A stretch of 33,385 bases of DNA from Rhizophagus sp. LPA8_4_AMF (GCA_021464525.1 JADRCO010000454.1:1-33385); one strand, 5' to 3'. Positions 1-10,492 are shown, counted from the first letter of the stretch. A program made the numbers and translations. The notes: generated by a model from the letters alone, not told the origin.

Positions 1-96
1 TTTACTTCTTTCTCAACGATTAGACCAATCAGATAAAAGATTGGAAAATATGACCAAAATGTTCAATAAATGTAACTCATTTCTTGCTATGCTAGC

Positions 97-386
97 CAGC
101 CCTATAAAAAAAGAATTTCTGGAAAATGTCAACAAAATGTCTGGAAATTTTCATGTGTCTGGAAAGTGTCTGAAAACGATCACGTATTGGAACATTTTCT
201 GGACACACAAATTCTGGACATTTTCTTGACACTTCAGAATTTGTTCAGAATTTGTCTGGAATCAAGTGTCCTGAAAATGTTCCAAAACATGATCGTTTCT
301 GGATATTCTCTGGACGCATCAAAATTTTCTGGACATTTTCCATATTTTTCTGGACAAATTCCAGATTTTCTTTTTTTATAGGGCAG
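97..386. mobile_element. MITE-like foldback element with iterated TCTGGA word
   Basis: The two ends are inverted copies: the left end reads CAGCCCTATAAAAAAAGAA (97-115) and the right end, read on the minus strand, starts CTGCCCTATAAAAAAAGAA. Inside, 174-206 and 266-298 form a 33-bp inverted repeat with few mismatches around a 59-bp centre, and the arms keep pairing imperfectly out to the ends. Both arms are made of a degenerate word close to TCTGGACATTTTC repeated many times. No transposase is present. A possible AGCC target duplication (94-97 and 385-388) is too short to be firm. The plus-strand reading frames here are by-products of the repeat. Confidence 0.75.
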
Positions 387-388
387 CC

Positions 389-649
389 TCAAAGTTTCTT
401 ATTGTTCTTTCCTACCCTCTTCATATTGTCTATAAATATATTATATCCTATTTTGACACTGCTCTCCAGTAGTAACATTACAGTTTCTAAAGGGAAATTC
501 ATTTTCTGGACTATGGTATCAAAAACCTTTTTGCTTCTGGAAGTTTGTTTGAATATATGCTTCACTGTTTGTTTGAAAACATTTTTCCATTTTGACCCTA
601 TATTCCTGAAGTTTTTTGATAAAAAGCTAAAAATGTCTATAAAATATGT
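389..649 (-). CDS. Unrecognised open frame (possible terminal exon)
   Basis: The minus strand is open for 86 codons from just after an in-frame TAG at 650-652 to a TGA at 389-391. This is long for such AT-rich DNA. The product would be basic and Lys/Asn-rich, containing VFKQTVKHIFKQT and FPLETVMLLLESS. There is no early ATG, so if real it is a 3' exon. Its stop lies three bases outside the foldback element at 97-386. The plus strand is also open across part of this stretch, which weakens the case. No family is recognised. Confidence 0.25.
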   Translation of the reverse strand, partial: TYFIDIFSFLSKNFRNIGSKWKNVFKQTVKHIFKQTSRSKKVFDTIVQKMNFPLETVMLLLESSVKIGYNIFIDNMKRVGKNNKKL

Positions 650-679
650 CTACAAACTCTTTCAGAGTTATATATGACT

Positions 680-2280
680 CCATCATATATGTTTATTAAA
701 TTTGTTAAGTATTTGTATATGAAAAAATAAATTTTTTCCTCTGTATTTTGTCCGGAGGATTTACAGAAAGAGATTTTTTTGTTTTAAATGAAATTTTAGT
801 ATGTATGTAAAGTGAATAACATAGAATAATATTTCATTGATCTTATATAATGATTGTTAAAATCATTTATATGTTATGAGGAAATATTTTTTTAATTGAA
901 AAAACATTTATAACAAAATTAATTTTATGTATTATAAGAAAATCATACAACTATCAAGTACAATAATATGTATGAGAAGTTACTATATATTTTAATACAA
1001 AGTATAATGCTTGCCATTTGTTACAGCATTGGTTGCCAGATATCTGCAAATCAAGTTTCTAATATATTTTCAGATGTTTGTATGATAGATTTCTAAAACA
1101 AAAGTAAATATTTACCGTAAATAACTAATGGAATTATAAAGTTAAATGCATATTATATTCTAAAATTAATTATATTATCTTTTAATATGAGTAGTATCTC
1201 TAGAGGTGTATAACTTCTCAAAATTTTTCCTGTTTAAATAATATGCTATATCAATGAGATTTATCAACATATTGAATTTTTTAGCTATGAAAACAACTTG
1301 AAAATTTAAATTCTAATATAAATAGTTTTTTGATGATTCTAAGGATATAAATAACAAAGTAAAAAATAATTTATTATAGTCCATCATTATGTCTCTTTTG
1401 TATAATATGTTGTTTAAAAAGTTTAGTTATAGTGCATTAAGGATCTTATAGTAACTGAATATCATTATTTAGTGTATTTCTATAATTTAAAAAAATTTTA
1501 TAATTATACAATAACTTTATATTCATTTCTTTGTATTCTTGTATTCTCTATGCCCAAATGAATTCTATTACATAAATTCCTTTTTTTTAAAAAAAATAAT
1601 AATAATAAAGGCTTCATTTTTTTGCCTATTTACAAACACATAAAACACTTTACATGATAAATTCATTTCTATTATTTCAACTATTATAATCTATTTTTAA
1701 ATAAATTAAGATAAAAATAAATGTACAGTATTACTTTTCATTATTTGAACACATCCGATTGATCTGATTAAATCATTGTATAATACATTTCAAATCATTT
1801 AACAATTGATACTGTAATAATATCTGCTGATATTGCACAGTATGTATTCATCACCTAATTTAAGAACCAATAAGAGAAAAAAATTAAAAATGGCTTTAAA
1901 ATTTCTCATCTGCATTATAAGTATTTTTGTTTTTAATAAGCAAATAAAGCAATTACAGAATTATATTTCCATGTTAGCAATTTAAGACATTAAATCATAA
2001 TTTTATTTAATCAATAAAAGGAATATTATTACATAAATTTGGATATTAATATTTATTACATTATATGGCGGTGAATGGAATCAGTGTAACTAAATATGCA
2101 TCTTAAAGAGATTTTGATAATTTAGGGTCAACACTTTGCATGAAATTTTTATGGTTTGAAAAGGGGTTTAAGTAGTACTGAATAAGCACTGAGTATAATA
2201 TCATGATCGAAACCCGGATAAAAATCTTTGGATTCGAAGTTGTTGAATCTTCAATCTGCAAAAATGATCATGAAAGCAAA
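680..2280. other. AT-rich gene-free stretch
   Basis: Stops are dense in all frames and there are no credible exons. A short AAT microsatellite lies near 1595-1608. Nothing else could be supported. Confidence 0.6.
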
Positions 2281-2289
2281 AATAAGTAC

Positions 2290-2625
2290 AGAGTTATTTT
2301 TTGCAGGGTATTATATGCAGGAGGTACTGTGGTCCTCATTGTGATAAAAACCGAAATTGGGTAGCTGTTCCAATATGCTTCACCAAGAGTAGTCAAAGCT
2401 ATTGTTCTTTCTCATTTCGTAATAAACCAGTAAAGTAAGTTGATGTATGGAAATAGCGAAACAACTAACAATTCTAACAGCTTTTGTTGAAGTTTTGATA
2501 TGTGTCTAACTCTTTAAAGTTGTCACCTACAACTAATTTCATCTGATGAGCCATACAGGGTAAAAAACCTTGTTAGGATAATCTACTCCTATCAAACTTA
2601 ATGAATTGATTCATAAAATTTTAAA
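2290..2625 (-). pseudogene. hAT-like transposase remnant
   Basis: Reading the minus strand and allowing frame changes, recognisable pieces appear in the order expected for a fungal hAT transposase. First comes DYPNKVF, then PCMAHQMKLVVGDNFKE (about 2515-2570), then YFTGLLRNEK (about 2410-2440), then a degenerate GE-YWNSY piece near 2360-2385 that corresponds to the family's TRWNS-type motif. The pieces lie in different frames and are interrupted by stops, so this is a fossil. No ends or target duplications were found. The assignment rests on motif order recalled for the family, not on an alignment. Confidence 0.5.
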
Positions 2626-3120
2626 ATATGAAATGCTTATACATACTGTGCACATATTCACCTGCTGAGTCAATTTAGTATTTTAATATTATTTTTTTCA
2701 GCTTCATCCATTATATTTTTAGATTATATTTTCAGGTTTTGACCTTTCATTCCAGTACTAATGTATTTTGCGTCCCAAATAAGTGTTTCACTAATATGCT
2801 TTATAATAAAGACATCCTGATAAATTACCTTTGTCAAATTTTTCGTCTATTCTCGTCAAATTTTCTAGAATTCAACTTGCAAAATAGGAATTATATAAGG
2901 TCTTATAAATTAAATCATTATTTGTTATGGATGAAAAACTTTGGCAAAAAATATTATTTGAAATTTTGTATCTTAACGGAAATGTATCGAAGATATTCGA
3001 TATATTTTCAATGAGATCTGCAATGATGTCTAGATTATATGCCTTTTAATATTTCCTTGAGGGTACACAAACTATCAAACATATCATCCGGTTTGTTTCT
3101 GATCAACAAGCTGCAGCAAT

Positions 3121-3129
3121 TATATAAGG
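3121..3129 (+). promoter_or_regulatory. Candidate TATA box of the BTB gene
   Basis: TATATAAGG lies about 70 bp before the ATG at 3192. The same element followed by TTAACAATC is kept in the second copy at 9014-9022, about 60 bp before its ATG. Conservation between the paralogous flanks supports a core promoter role; no transcript data are available. Confidence 0.5.
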
Positions 3130-3191
3130 CTAACAATTCAACAAATTGTTGATCCCTTTCCTTTTCATTTCTTTTTTAAATTCATTAAATT

Positions 3192-4662
3192 ATGAATAAT
3201 AATAAATTTTTAACGAAATTATCACAAAATTTACTTGATATTTTAAATGATGAAGAATATTATGATGTTACTATTGAAGTTGGTAATGATCCTTATATAA
3301 AGATATTTCGTGCTCATATGGTTATCTTACATTATCGTTCTACTTATTTACGAAGAATTTTATCAACCAATAAAAAGAAAAATGATGGAACTTTGGTACA
3401 TATAAAATTACCAAATATTTCACCTGAAATTTTTCAAATAATATTAAGGTAAGAATTAAGGAAATAAGAATTAAATTTAAATAATTGTAATAAAATATTT
3501 AAGTTTTACGCTTTTCTATTTTAGATATATTTATGGTGGAAATATTTCTTTAGAGGAATACGACACTTCGGATATAATGAAAATCCTGGTTGCTGGAAGT
3601 GAACTTGGTCTTCAAGAATTGATCACTGATTTGCAATCCTTTTTGATTGAAACTAAGGCAAATTGGATGGAACAAAATTTTAATTTGATATATAAAACAA
3701 GCTTTAAGAACGATTCTTTCTTGGAACTTCAAAAATTTTGTACTGATTTAACGTCAAAAGAACCAGTTAAGATATTTAAATCTCTAAATTTTTCCTCAAT
3801 TCCAGAAAAACTTTTGGTTTCACTTATTCAAAGTGATAATCTTCAAATGAACGAAATTCAAATATGGGAAGATGTGCTTAGATGGGGGTTTGCTCAAAAT
3901 CCAGTACTTCCTTCTGATCTCACGAATTTTTCAAAAGAAGATTTTAATACTTTGAAAAATAGTTTACAACATTGCGTTCCACATATTAAATTCTATAATA
4001 TAACTTCTGAAGAATTTTCAGACAAAGTGTTGCCTTATAAAAAAATTTTACCAAAAAAATTATATAAAGATTTATTAAAATACTTTTTGAAACCCAGTAG
4101 CCAATCAATTAAAACATCAAAACCTCGTACTACTGAAGAAATTAATATTGATTCCAAAATTATTACAATTCAACATGCTGAATTAATCTCAAAATGGATC
4201 GATAGATTAGAAATTACAGATGAAGTAAAAAGTACGTACAAATTCAAATTGTTGCTTCGTGGATCTCGTGATGGATTTACATCTAAAAAATTTCATAAAA
4301 TCTGTAATAATAAATCTCGTACTGTGGCAATAATTAAAGTGAAAGATAGTAAAGAAATTCTTGGTGGATATAATCCAAATGAATGGAAATCTGATTTATC
4401 TCATGGCATTACTAAAGATAGTTTTATATTCTCTTTTAAGAATGATGATATTGAAAGTTACATTTTAAGTCGAGTAGAAAAAGAAAAGGAAGATTGTGCT
4501 ACACTTAATGATTATGATTTATGTCCATCTTTTGGTATCAATGCTCTTGTTTTACATGGAAATACGGGCTTGTGCGATAATTGGGTATACGAAAAACAGA
4601 TTAGAGAAACTACTGATTTATTTTCTGTGGAAGAATATGAAATGTTTCAAATTACAAGATAA
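3192..4662 (+). CDS. BTB-BACK-TLDc domain protein (two exons)
   Basis: Exon 1 is 3192-3448 and exon 2 is 3525-4662. The 76-bp intron has a GTAAGA donor and a TTTTAG acceptor and splits an Arg codon, giving 464 residues. A BTB/POZ fold spans about 15-125 (YDVTIEVG at 24-31, FRAHMVILHYRS at 39-50, IYGG after the splice). A BACK-type linker lies at about 130-250 (NEIQIWEDVLRWG). A C-terminal TLDc domain spans about 297-461 (LLLRGSRDGFTSKKFH, ILGGYNPNEW, SFIFSF, and a final VEEYEMFQ). BTB proteins of this kind usually act as cullin-3 substrate adaptors; TLDc domains are linked to oxidative-stress and V-ATPase biology. The role here is inferred from domains only. The start is the first ATG, just after the conserved TATA-containing flank and shared with the paralogue. 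Confidence 0.9.
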
Positions 4663-4796
4663 ACATCATTTTATAATTGTCGATTTTTGTTATTTTAAAG
4701 TATTTTTATTTTATTTTTTTTATTAAACGTAACTTAAGTCAACAATATCACATGGAATTTAGTTTTTATAATGAGGAATAATGTATACGCTTTAAA

Positions 4797-4876
4797 CTCT
4801 TAATAGGCTTTTTATTTACTCTTCTAAATAAGCATTGTTTGTAAAATTATCAATAAAAAAGTCACGATCTTTAGAA
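4797..4876. repeat. BTB 3'-flank repeat, copy 1 of 3
   Basis: A block of about 80 bp running from TAGGCTTTTTATTTACTCTT to AAAATTATCAATAAAAAAGTC. It recurs downstream of the second BTB copy (10600-10680) and, more diverged, at 5277-5373. Confidence 0.6.
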
Positions 4877-5276
4877 ACCGTAGTATCTCTTTATATGATC
4901 AGTTATAAGAAGGTACTAATTTTTTCCAAGTTTTATAAACACAAAATTTTAATGATTACGCTATGGCAGAGTACAATTGTAACTTCTTATAAATAAAAAA
5001 AATTTTCGTGAAATGTTAAATCAGTTTATAAATATACGCATTGATATCTATTATTAAGGTATTTAGCGTAATTAAATTAATACAGATGTCAGATTTTTGC
5101 TTCTCATTTTAAAGCTATTAATATAATATTGGTAATAAATAAACTAAAAAAATGAAAAAATAACTAAAATAAGAAAAAATTAAGAGAATAAAAGGAAATA
5201 TTAGGAAAAAAAACCCTTTTGGGTGGCATATGTAATAGTTATTCTACGGAGACTAACGTCCCGTATATAATTTTAA

Positions 5277-5373
5277 ACTATTGATAGACTTTTTAGCTTA
5301 TCCATTTTAAGTAAATATCACTCATAAAAATATCAAGAAGAAAAATCACGGACGACTTATTAGGAAACGTGGT
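5277..5373. repeat. BTB 3'-flank repeat, degenerate extra copy
   Basis: It aligns with 4797-4876 through TAGACTTTTTAGCTTA, AAAAATATCAAGAAGAAAAATCAC and a GAAACG end. No BTB coding sequence precedes it, so it may be the relic of a lost third locus unit or a local duplication of the flank. The rest of 4880-5740 shows no gene. Confidence 0.45.
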
Positions 5374-5760
5374 AAAAAGGTAATTATAGTTCCCCACTAT
5401 GTTCAGGCGTAATCATATCACACCTTTAATTCTAAGAATTTAGTAGTACCATTCCGGTATCACAGACTAATATTCCTTCAGGATTTTCAAGTTTTTTTTT
5501 TTTTCTTCTCCAACTAATGACGCAAGTTCAAAGCAATATCATAGTATTATTCATGTGTTCCTAAATCAACAATTTCTAAGTTTGAAATATGTTAGTCAAT
5601 ACCATCAAATGATTTTTACTACATCTTTTAATTCTTTTCCGTACGGATCAGAACTCAAATTAATTTATTTTATTTTCACAACGACAATTTTTGTGTAAAG
5701 ATGGACCGTAGAGGGATTATTAAGAATTTAAAAATAGTCAATTTTAATATGGAATAATCA

Positions 5761-6065
5761 ATATGAATTAGTTTTATTGGGATGAAATAGTATTAGAAAT
5801 ATTAAAAAAGTATTTATCAATTAACTTATTTAAGTATAAATTTTTCATCTTATCTTAAATTAAAATCTTCACAAGTATTTCTTAATAATTGAAATGATAG
5901 ACAACAAATAATTTCAAATGTAGATTCGGAAAATTCAGAAAGGCAAAAACAATATACTGTATGTACAGTAATTATACAAAGTAAAAGGTATAGTTAAGAA
6001 ATACGATTATTAAAAAAAATATGGTTAATTTTTATTATGAAGATTTTGAATGGATCAAAAGATAA
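5761..6065 (+). pseudogene. F-box/LRR-like gene, C-terminal remnant
   Basis: With frame changes, this stretch parallels the last 120 residues of the intact F-box gene that follows. Visible pieces are FYWDEIVLEILKK (compare IDWDKIFEILAN), a LFKYKF piece, a KLK-FLNN piece, KGIVKKYDY and YYEDFEWIKR before a TAA at 6063-6065. In-frame stops and small indels break it. It lies about 415 bp upstream of the intact gene on the same strand, so it is probably the dead end of a tandem neighbour. No F-box N-terminus was found upstream. Confidence 0.75.
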
Positions 6066-6229
6066 AGATCTGATACTAATTTTGAAATTTTAAATTATTT
6101 TAATGTGGTTTTAAAAAAATTTTTTTTTGTTTAGTATAAATAACATATATTTATTAAATTATTGTTTTCATAACGTAAAAAATTTTGGGAATGTTCCAAC
6201 AATCCCGTCTTTAAATTTTTTTTTTTTTT

Positions 6230-6247
6230 AAATTTCATATGAAATTT
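6230..6247. repeat. 18-bp perfect palindrome
   Basis: AAATTTCATATGAAATTT reads identically on both strands. It lies between the F-box remnant and the intact F-box gene and has no assigned role. Confidence 0.5.
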
Positions 6248-6480
6248 ATTTTAAAAATTCTCACCCGGTATAATAATAATATACGAAATATTTTTTTAAC
6301 TTACACCGAGAACGATTTTCTTGCTTTGTATCACCTTGGTAAACTTGCGAATCACTAACTCCTAACTTTATAAATGTAGATCATCATTGAATTACAAATT
6401 ACAAATTATAGTTACACACTTTACGCCATCCCATAATAAATATAATTAATGAGAGTCAAATTTTTTTCAACTGTTAAAAA

Positions 6481-8004
6481 ATGTCTGAACTTAACGAAGA
6501 CGTGATTTTTCTAATATTGAAAAATTTGCAAAATGATAGAAAATCATTTTATTCATGTATTTTAACTAACAGAATTTGGTGTGAAACTGCGGTACCGATT
6601 TTATGGAAGAATCCAGCTGGTCGACATTATTTAACTAATGACGCATGTAAAATTTTATTTAATGTAATACTTTCACATTTATCAGAAGAGTCAAGAGATA
6701 ATATGAAGATTCAAGGAATTGATATTTATACTGAAACATATCAACGACCTTTATTTAATTATATTAGTTTTTGGAAACATTTAGATACAAAATTTTTAGA
6801 ATTCATGATTAGCGTTTTTGTTAAAGATAAAAATATAAAAAATTCAAAAAGATCAAAAATTTCTATTATAAGAAACGAAATATTGAATTTATTTAATATA
6901 AATACAATATTTAATTCACTTTCTATTGAATCTATACCAAAATTATCTTATCCTATTTCAGGTTCTGAACATTACTTTTCAAAACTTGAATATTTTTATT
7001 GTGATAGTAATGTCAATAGCAGCTTTTTGGAAGGTTTGGCCATAATAAATACATCAATTAAAAAATTGGGATTTAACATATTTATGTTGTGTATCAATAA
7101 TCCTGGAATCGTTAAATTAATTGAAGTTCAAAAAAACCTAAAAGAAGTCAATTTCATTTATAGTCATATACTGGTTAGTAATGAATCATATCACAAAACA
7201 CTTGAAGAATCGTTAATTAAATGTGGAAATACTATCCAATATTTGAGAATAGATTGGAAACCTATCACAAATTTTCTTTCGAATCTTGTTAATTTAGTAA
7301 GTTTACATTTAGTAAATTCTTGTTATGGTCAAACAAATTGGAATCATTTGGAAAAAGTATCTTTACCTCTTTTAAGATTTCTAAAAACTCATCTAGTTCC
7401 GTCTTGGATTTTGGCAAATTTAATTAAAAATACAAAAGGAGATCTCTTTGAAATCAATATTCTTTATCAAGATACTGATGATGGAAGACTTTTACAGGCA
7501 ATTTCCCAAAATTGTCCGAAACTTTGTTACCTTAGATTGCCTTCATTTCATAGTAATATTTTAAAGGATTTTGAAAATTTATTAATTAATTGTCAATCTT
7601 TAATTGGATTACAAGTTGTTGGTATACATAATGATTTTATTGATTGGGATAAAATATTCGAAATATTGGCAAATTCTTCACCAATTAGTCTGTTTAAGTT
7701 TAAATTTTCTTTGATTTCTTCTATTTGGCAATATAAATTGAAAACTTTAAAATTATTTCTCGATAATTGGAAAGATAGACATCCTATGTTATTACAATTA
7801 ATTTCAACAGAACATACATTATACATTGAACGACAACAACGATCTCAGCTACAGCAGTTACAGCAACAATTGGATGATCTATTTCAAATATATAAAGAAA
7901 AAGGTATAATTAAAAAATATGACGTTGAAGATTCTAGTGAGATTAGTTATGAAGATTTTGAATGGTTCCAACAAAAGGTTCCGACAATATTGTATAATAA
8001 TTAA
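6481..8004 (+). CDS. F-box protein with leucine-rich solenoid
   Basis: An intronless gene of 507 residues. The N-terminal F-box is at about 1-45 (LNEDVIFLILKNL, SFYSCILTNRIWCETAVPILW), with the Leu/Ile spacing and the Trp-Cys and Pro-Ile-Leu-Trp pattern of fungal F-boxes. Residues 150-430 form an irregular leucine-rich series (NLVSLHL, EKVSLPLLRFLKTH, NCPKLCYLRLP). A Gln/Leu-rich patch encoded by CAG/CAA codons is at about 456-465, and the end carries the family signature KGIIKKYD and YEDFEWFQ. F-box proteins link substrates to SCF ubiquitin ligases through Skp1; the substrate cannot be read from the sequence. It is the only intact plus-strand member here; the others form a minus-strand array from 19.6 kb. 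The ATG at 6481 is preceded by an A-rich run. Confidence 0.9.
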   Translation: MSELNEDVIFLILKNLQNDRKSFYSCILTNRIWCETAVPILWKNPAGRHYLTNDACKILFNVILSHLSEESRDNMKIQGIDIYTETYQRPLFNYISFWKHLDTKFLEFMISVFVKDKNIKNSKRSKISIIRNEILNLFNINTIFNSLSIESIPKLSYPISGSEHYFSKLEYFYCDSNVNSSFLEGLAIINTSIKKLGFNIFMLCINNPGIVKLIEVQKNLKEVNFIYSHILVSNESYHKTLEESLIKCGNTIQYLRIDWKPITNFLSNLVNLVSLHLVNSCYGQTNWNHLEKVSLPLLRFLKTHLVPSWILANLIKNTKGDLFEINILYQDTDDGRLLQAISQNCPKLCYLRLPSFHSNILKDFENLLINCQSLIGLQVVGIHNDFIDWDKIFEILANSSPISLFKFKFSLISSIWQYKLKTLKLFLDNWKDRHPMLLQLISTEHTLYIERQQRSQLQQLQQQLDDLFQIYKEKGIIKKYDVEDSSEISYEDFEWFQQKVPTILYNN

Positions 8005-8582
8005 AGATAGCTAATTTATTATCTTATATCTGTAAACAAACCAATCAATAAATTAAAATAAAATTTATAAAATTATAGTATATTTACCGTTTTAATTATA
8101 TCAGAATTTGAATTTGGTGTACATGGATGGTTTCATCAATATCCCTAATTCCACTCGTCGTCGTTACTTGTTCATAGAATGAAATACTAAAATAAATTAA
8201 TATTTGTAAAATCTATAAGAGCAAATAGTACGTATTCGTACGATTTGTTATTATTAATTTCTCATTTAATTTTATTTGATTAAGAAATACAATATCTCGA
8301 ATTAGTTTATTTTTCTTTACATCTCATTTAAGTTTCTATTATACGAAATATGTAACACCTACCAGCAATTAGACGTTATTTGATAATACGATTTTTATAC
8401 GTTAAGATCAGATCTAAAAAAAAATTATTCCATCCTTTTCTTTATATATAAATAGACGCAACTTTCAAAGTAGGAATTATATTATTTATATAAGGTCTTA
8501 TAATTAAATCAATATTTGTTATGGATTATAAAACTTTGGCAAAAAATATTTATTTGAAATTTTTTATCTTAACGGAGAAGAT

Positions 8583-8932
8583 TTTTTTTTTTTTTTTTAG
8601 CAGTAATCCGAGAATGGAAAAGAAAAATTTATTATGATTGTTGAGTTGAGCATTATATAGATTTTTTTAAAAAAAATCAAGTAATCGCTAACCTACCTAA
8701 ACTAGCTAAACTAAACCAAATTATAACAATTTGAATAAAGTCCTGCCAATTGCTAAAATTGGCGTAAAAGAAATAGTAAGTAAAAAAATAAAATCACCTT
8801 AATAAGGTGAAAACAAGAAATATAAATTTAAAAGGGGGTGGAAAAAAAATTCAATTGAAAATTATATACGCCACTACCCACAAATTAAACTAAACTAGTT
8901 TACGTAAGGCATCTAATGTTTCCGTTAAGATC
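8583..8932 (-). mobile_element. Retroposon-like insertion (SINE or truncated LINE)
   Basis: The insertion is flanked by a 16-bp direct repeat, TCTTAACGGRAAGAT-like, at 8567-8582 and 8933-8948 with one mismatch. The paralogous flank has a single copy (2971-2985) with no insertion, so the empty site is preserved. The left end is a run of 16 T, so on the minus strand the element ends in poly(A). A long target duplication with a poly(A) tail is the mark of target-primed reverse transcription. No protein is encoded and no clear tRNA-type A and B boxes were found. The 5' junction carries an inverted copy of the target sequence (8921-8930). Confidence 0.8.
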
Positions 8933-9013
8933 TCTTAACGGAAAAGATATTGATCTGCAGAGCTAAATTTTTGAGTAACACATTGAGTAACACAAACTAC
9001 CAAGCCGGACAAT

Positions 9014-9022
9014 TATATAAGG
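9014..9022 (+). promoter_or_regulatory. Candidate TATA box of the dead BTB copy
   Basis: TATATAAGG lies about 60 bp upstream of the ATG at 9076 and is conserved with 3121-3129 of the intact copy. Confidence 0.45.
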
Positions 9023-9075
9023 TTAACAATCAACAAAATTGCTAATCCTTTTATTTCTTTTGAAGTTATTAAATC

Positions 9076-10492
9076 ATGAATGATAATAAATTTTTAATGA
9101 AATTATCACAAAATTTACTTGAAATTTTAAATGATGAAGAATATTATGATGTTACTATTGAAGTTGGTAATGACCCGTATATAAAGATATTTCGTGCTCA
9201 TATGGTTATCTTACATTATCGTTCTAATTATTTACGAAGAATTTTGTCAACCAATAAGAAAAATGATGGAACTTTGGTACATATAAAATTACCCAAATAT
9301 TTTACCTGAAATTTTTCAAATAATATTAAGGTAGGAATTAAGGAGATAAGAAATTAATTTAAATTAAAAAAATTGGTTATATTGAAAAGTATATAAGTTT
9401 TACGCTTTTTATTTTAGATATATTTATGGTGGAGAAATTTCTTTGGAGGAATATTATATTTCGGATATAATGGATATCCTAGTTGCTGGAAGTGAACTTG
9501 ATCTTCAAGAATTAATCACTTATTTACGAACAAAATTTTAATTTGATATATAAAATAAGTTTTGATGACGATTCTTTCTTGGAACTTCAAAAATTTTGTA
9601 CTAATTTAATAACCAAAAAGCCAAACAAGATATTCAAATCTCCAAGTTTCTCTTCAATTCCAGAAAAACTTTTGGTCTCACTTATTCAAAGTGATAATCT
9701 TCAAATGAATGAAATTCAAGTATGGGAAGATGTGCTTAAATGGGGACTTGCCCGAAATCAAGAACTTCCTTCTGATCCTAAAAATTTTACAAAAGAAGAT
9801 TTTAATACTTTGAAAAATAGCTTACAACATTGCGTTCCACATATTAGATTCTATAATTTAACTTCTGAAGAATTTTCAGACAAAGTGTTGCCTTATAAAA
9901 AAATTTTACCAAAAGAATTATATAAAGATTCATTAAAATATTTTTTGAATCCCAATAACCAATCAATCAAATATTTAATACCTCGTATTAATATTAAAGA
10001 GATTAATATTGATTCCAAAATCATTACATCTCAACCTGCTGAATTAATCTCAAAATGGATCGATAGATTAGAAATTACAGATGAGATAACAAATGTGTAC
10101 GAATTCAAGTTATTACTTCGTGGATCTCATGTTGGATTTACATCTGAGAAGTTTCATGAAATTTGTGATAATCAATCTCGTACTGTAACAATTATTAAGG
10201 TGAAAGACAGTAAAGAAATTCTTGGTGGATATAATCCAATTAAATGGAAATCTGATGGTTCTTTTGGCTCTACTAAAGATAGTTTTATATTTTCTTTTGA
10301 GAATGATGATATTGAAAGTTATATTTTAAGTCGAGTAGAAAAAGAAGATTGTGCTACACTTAATGATTATGAATTATGTCCATCTTTTGGTGCTGGTCTT
10401 ATGATAGCGGTAATTTGGATTACGAAAAACAAATCAGAGAATCAGTCAATATGTTTGCTATAGAAGAATATGAAATATTTCAAGTTACATAA
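9076..10492 (+). pseudogene. Broken BTB-BACK-TLDc gene copy
   Basis: A close paralogue of the gene at 3192-4662, but the frame is lost at three places. An extra C near 9292-9294 ends the BTB frame early, giving a 77-residue product. In exon 2 near 9530, 37 nt are replaced by 2 nt. Near 10400 a loss of roughly 20-25 nt shifts the end of the TLDc domain, although the out-of-frame remainder still reads YEKQIRESVNMF and IEEYEIFQVT before TAA at 10490-10492. The intron (GTAGGA to TTTTAG) is at the same place. The middle is still open for 306 codons (9543-10463) and is very similar to the intact copy, so loss was recent. A truncated product from an internal start is possible but not supported. Confidence 0.85.

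Larger units (their letters stand above)
2885..5110. repeat. BTB locus duplication unit, copy A
   Basis: This block, made of upstream flank, BTB-BACK-TLDc gene and downstream flank, is homologous to 8471-10960. The similarity starts at TAGGAATTATAT upstream. It continues through the gene and intron, and runs past the stop through matching 3' pieces such as AAAATTATCAATAAAAA and a shared TATCTATTA region. Copy A holds the intact gene and the empty site of the insertion present in copy B. Confidence 0.8.

Noticed and set aside
97..386. Possible CRISPR-like array from the recurring TCTGGA words
   Set aside because: Words are degenerate, unevenly spaced and occur in both orientations, and the setting is a eukaryotic genome.
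41..677. Overlapping plus-strand frames across the foldback element
   Set aside because: They follow the iterated TCTGGA word, which happens to lack stops; the peptides are translations of a repeat and change frame across the palindrome.
2739..3014. 91-residue plus-strand frame upstream of the BTB gene
   Set aside because: Its second half is the duplicated upstream flank; the same stretch in copy B is not open, so it is not conserved as protein.
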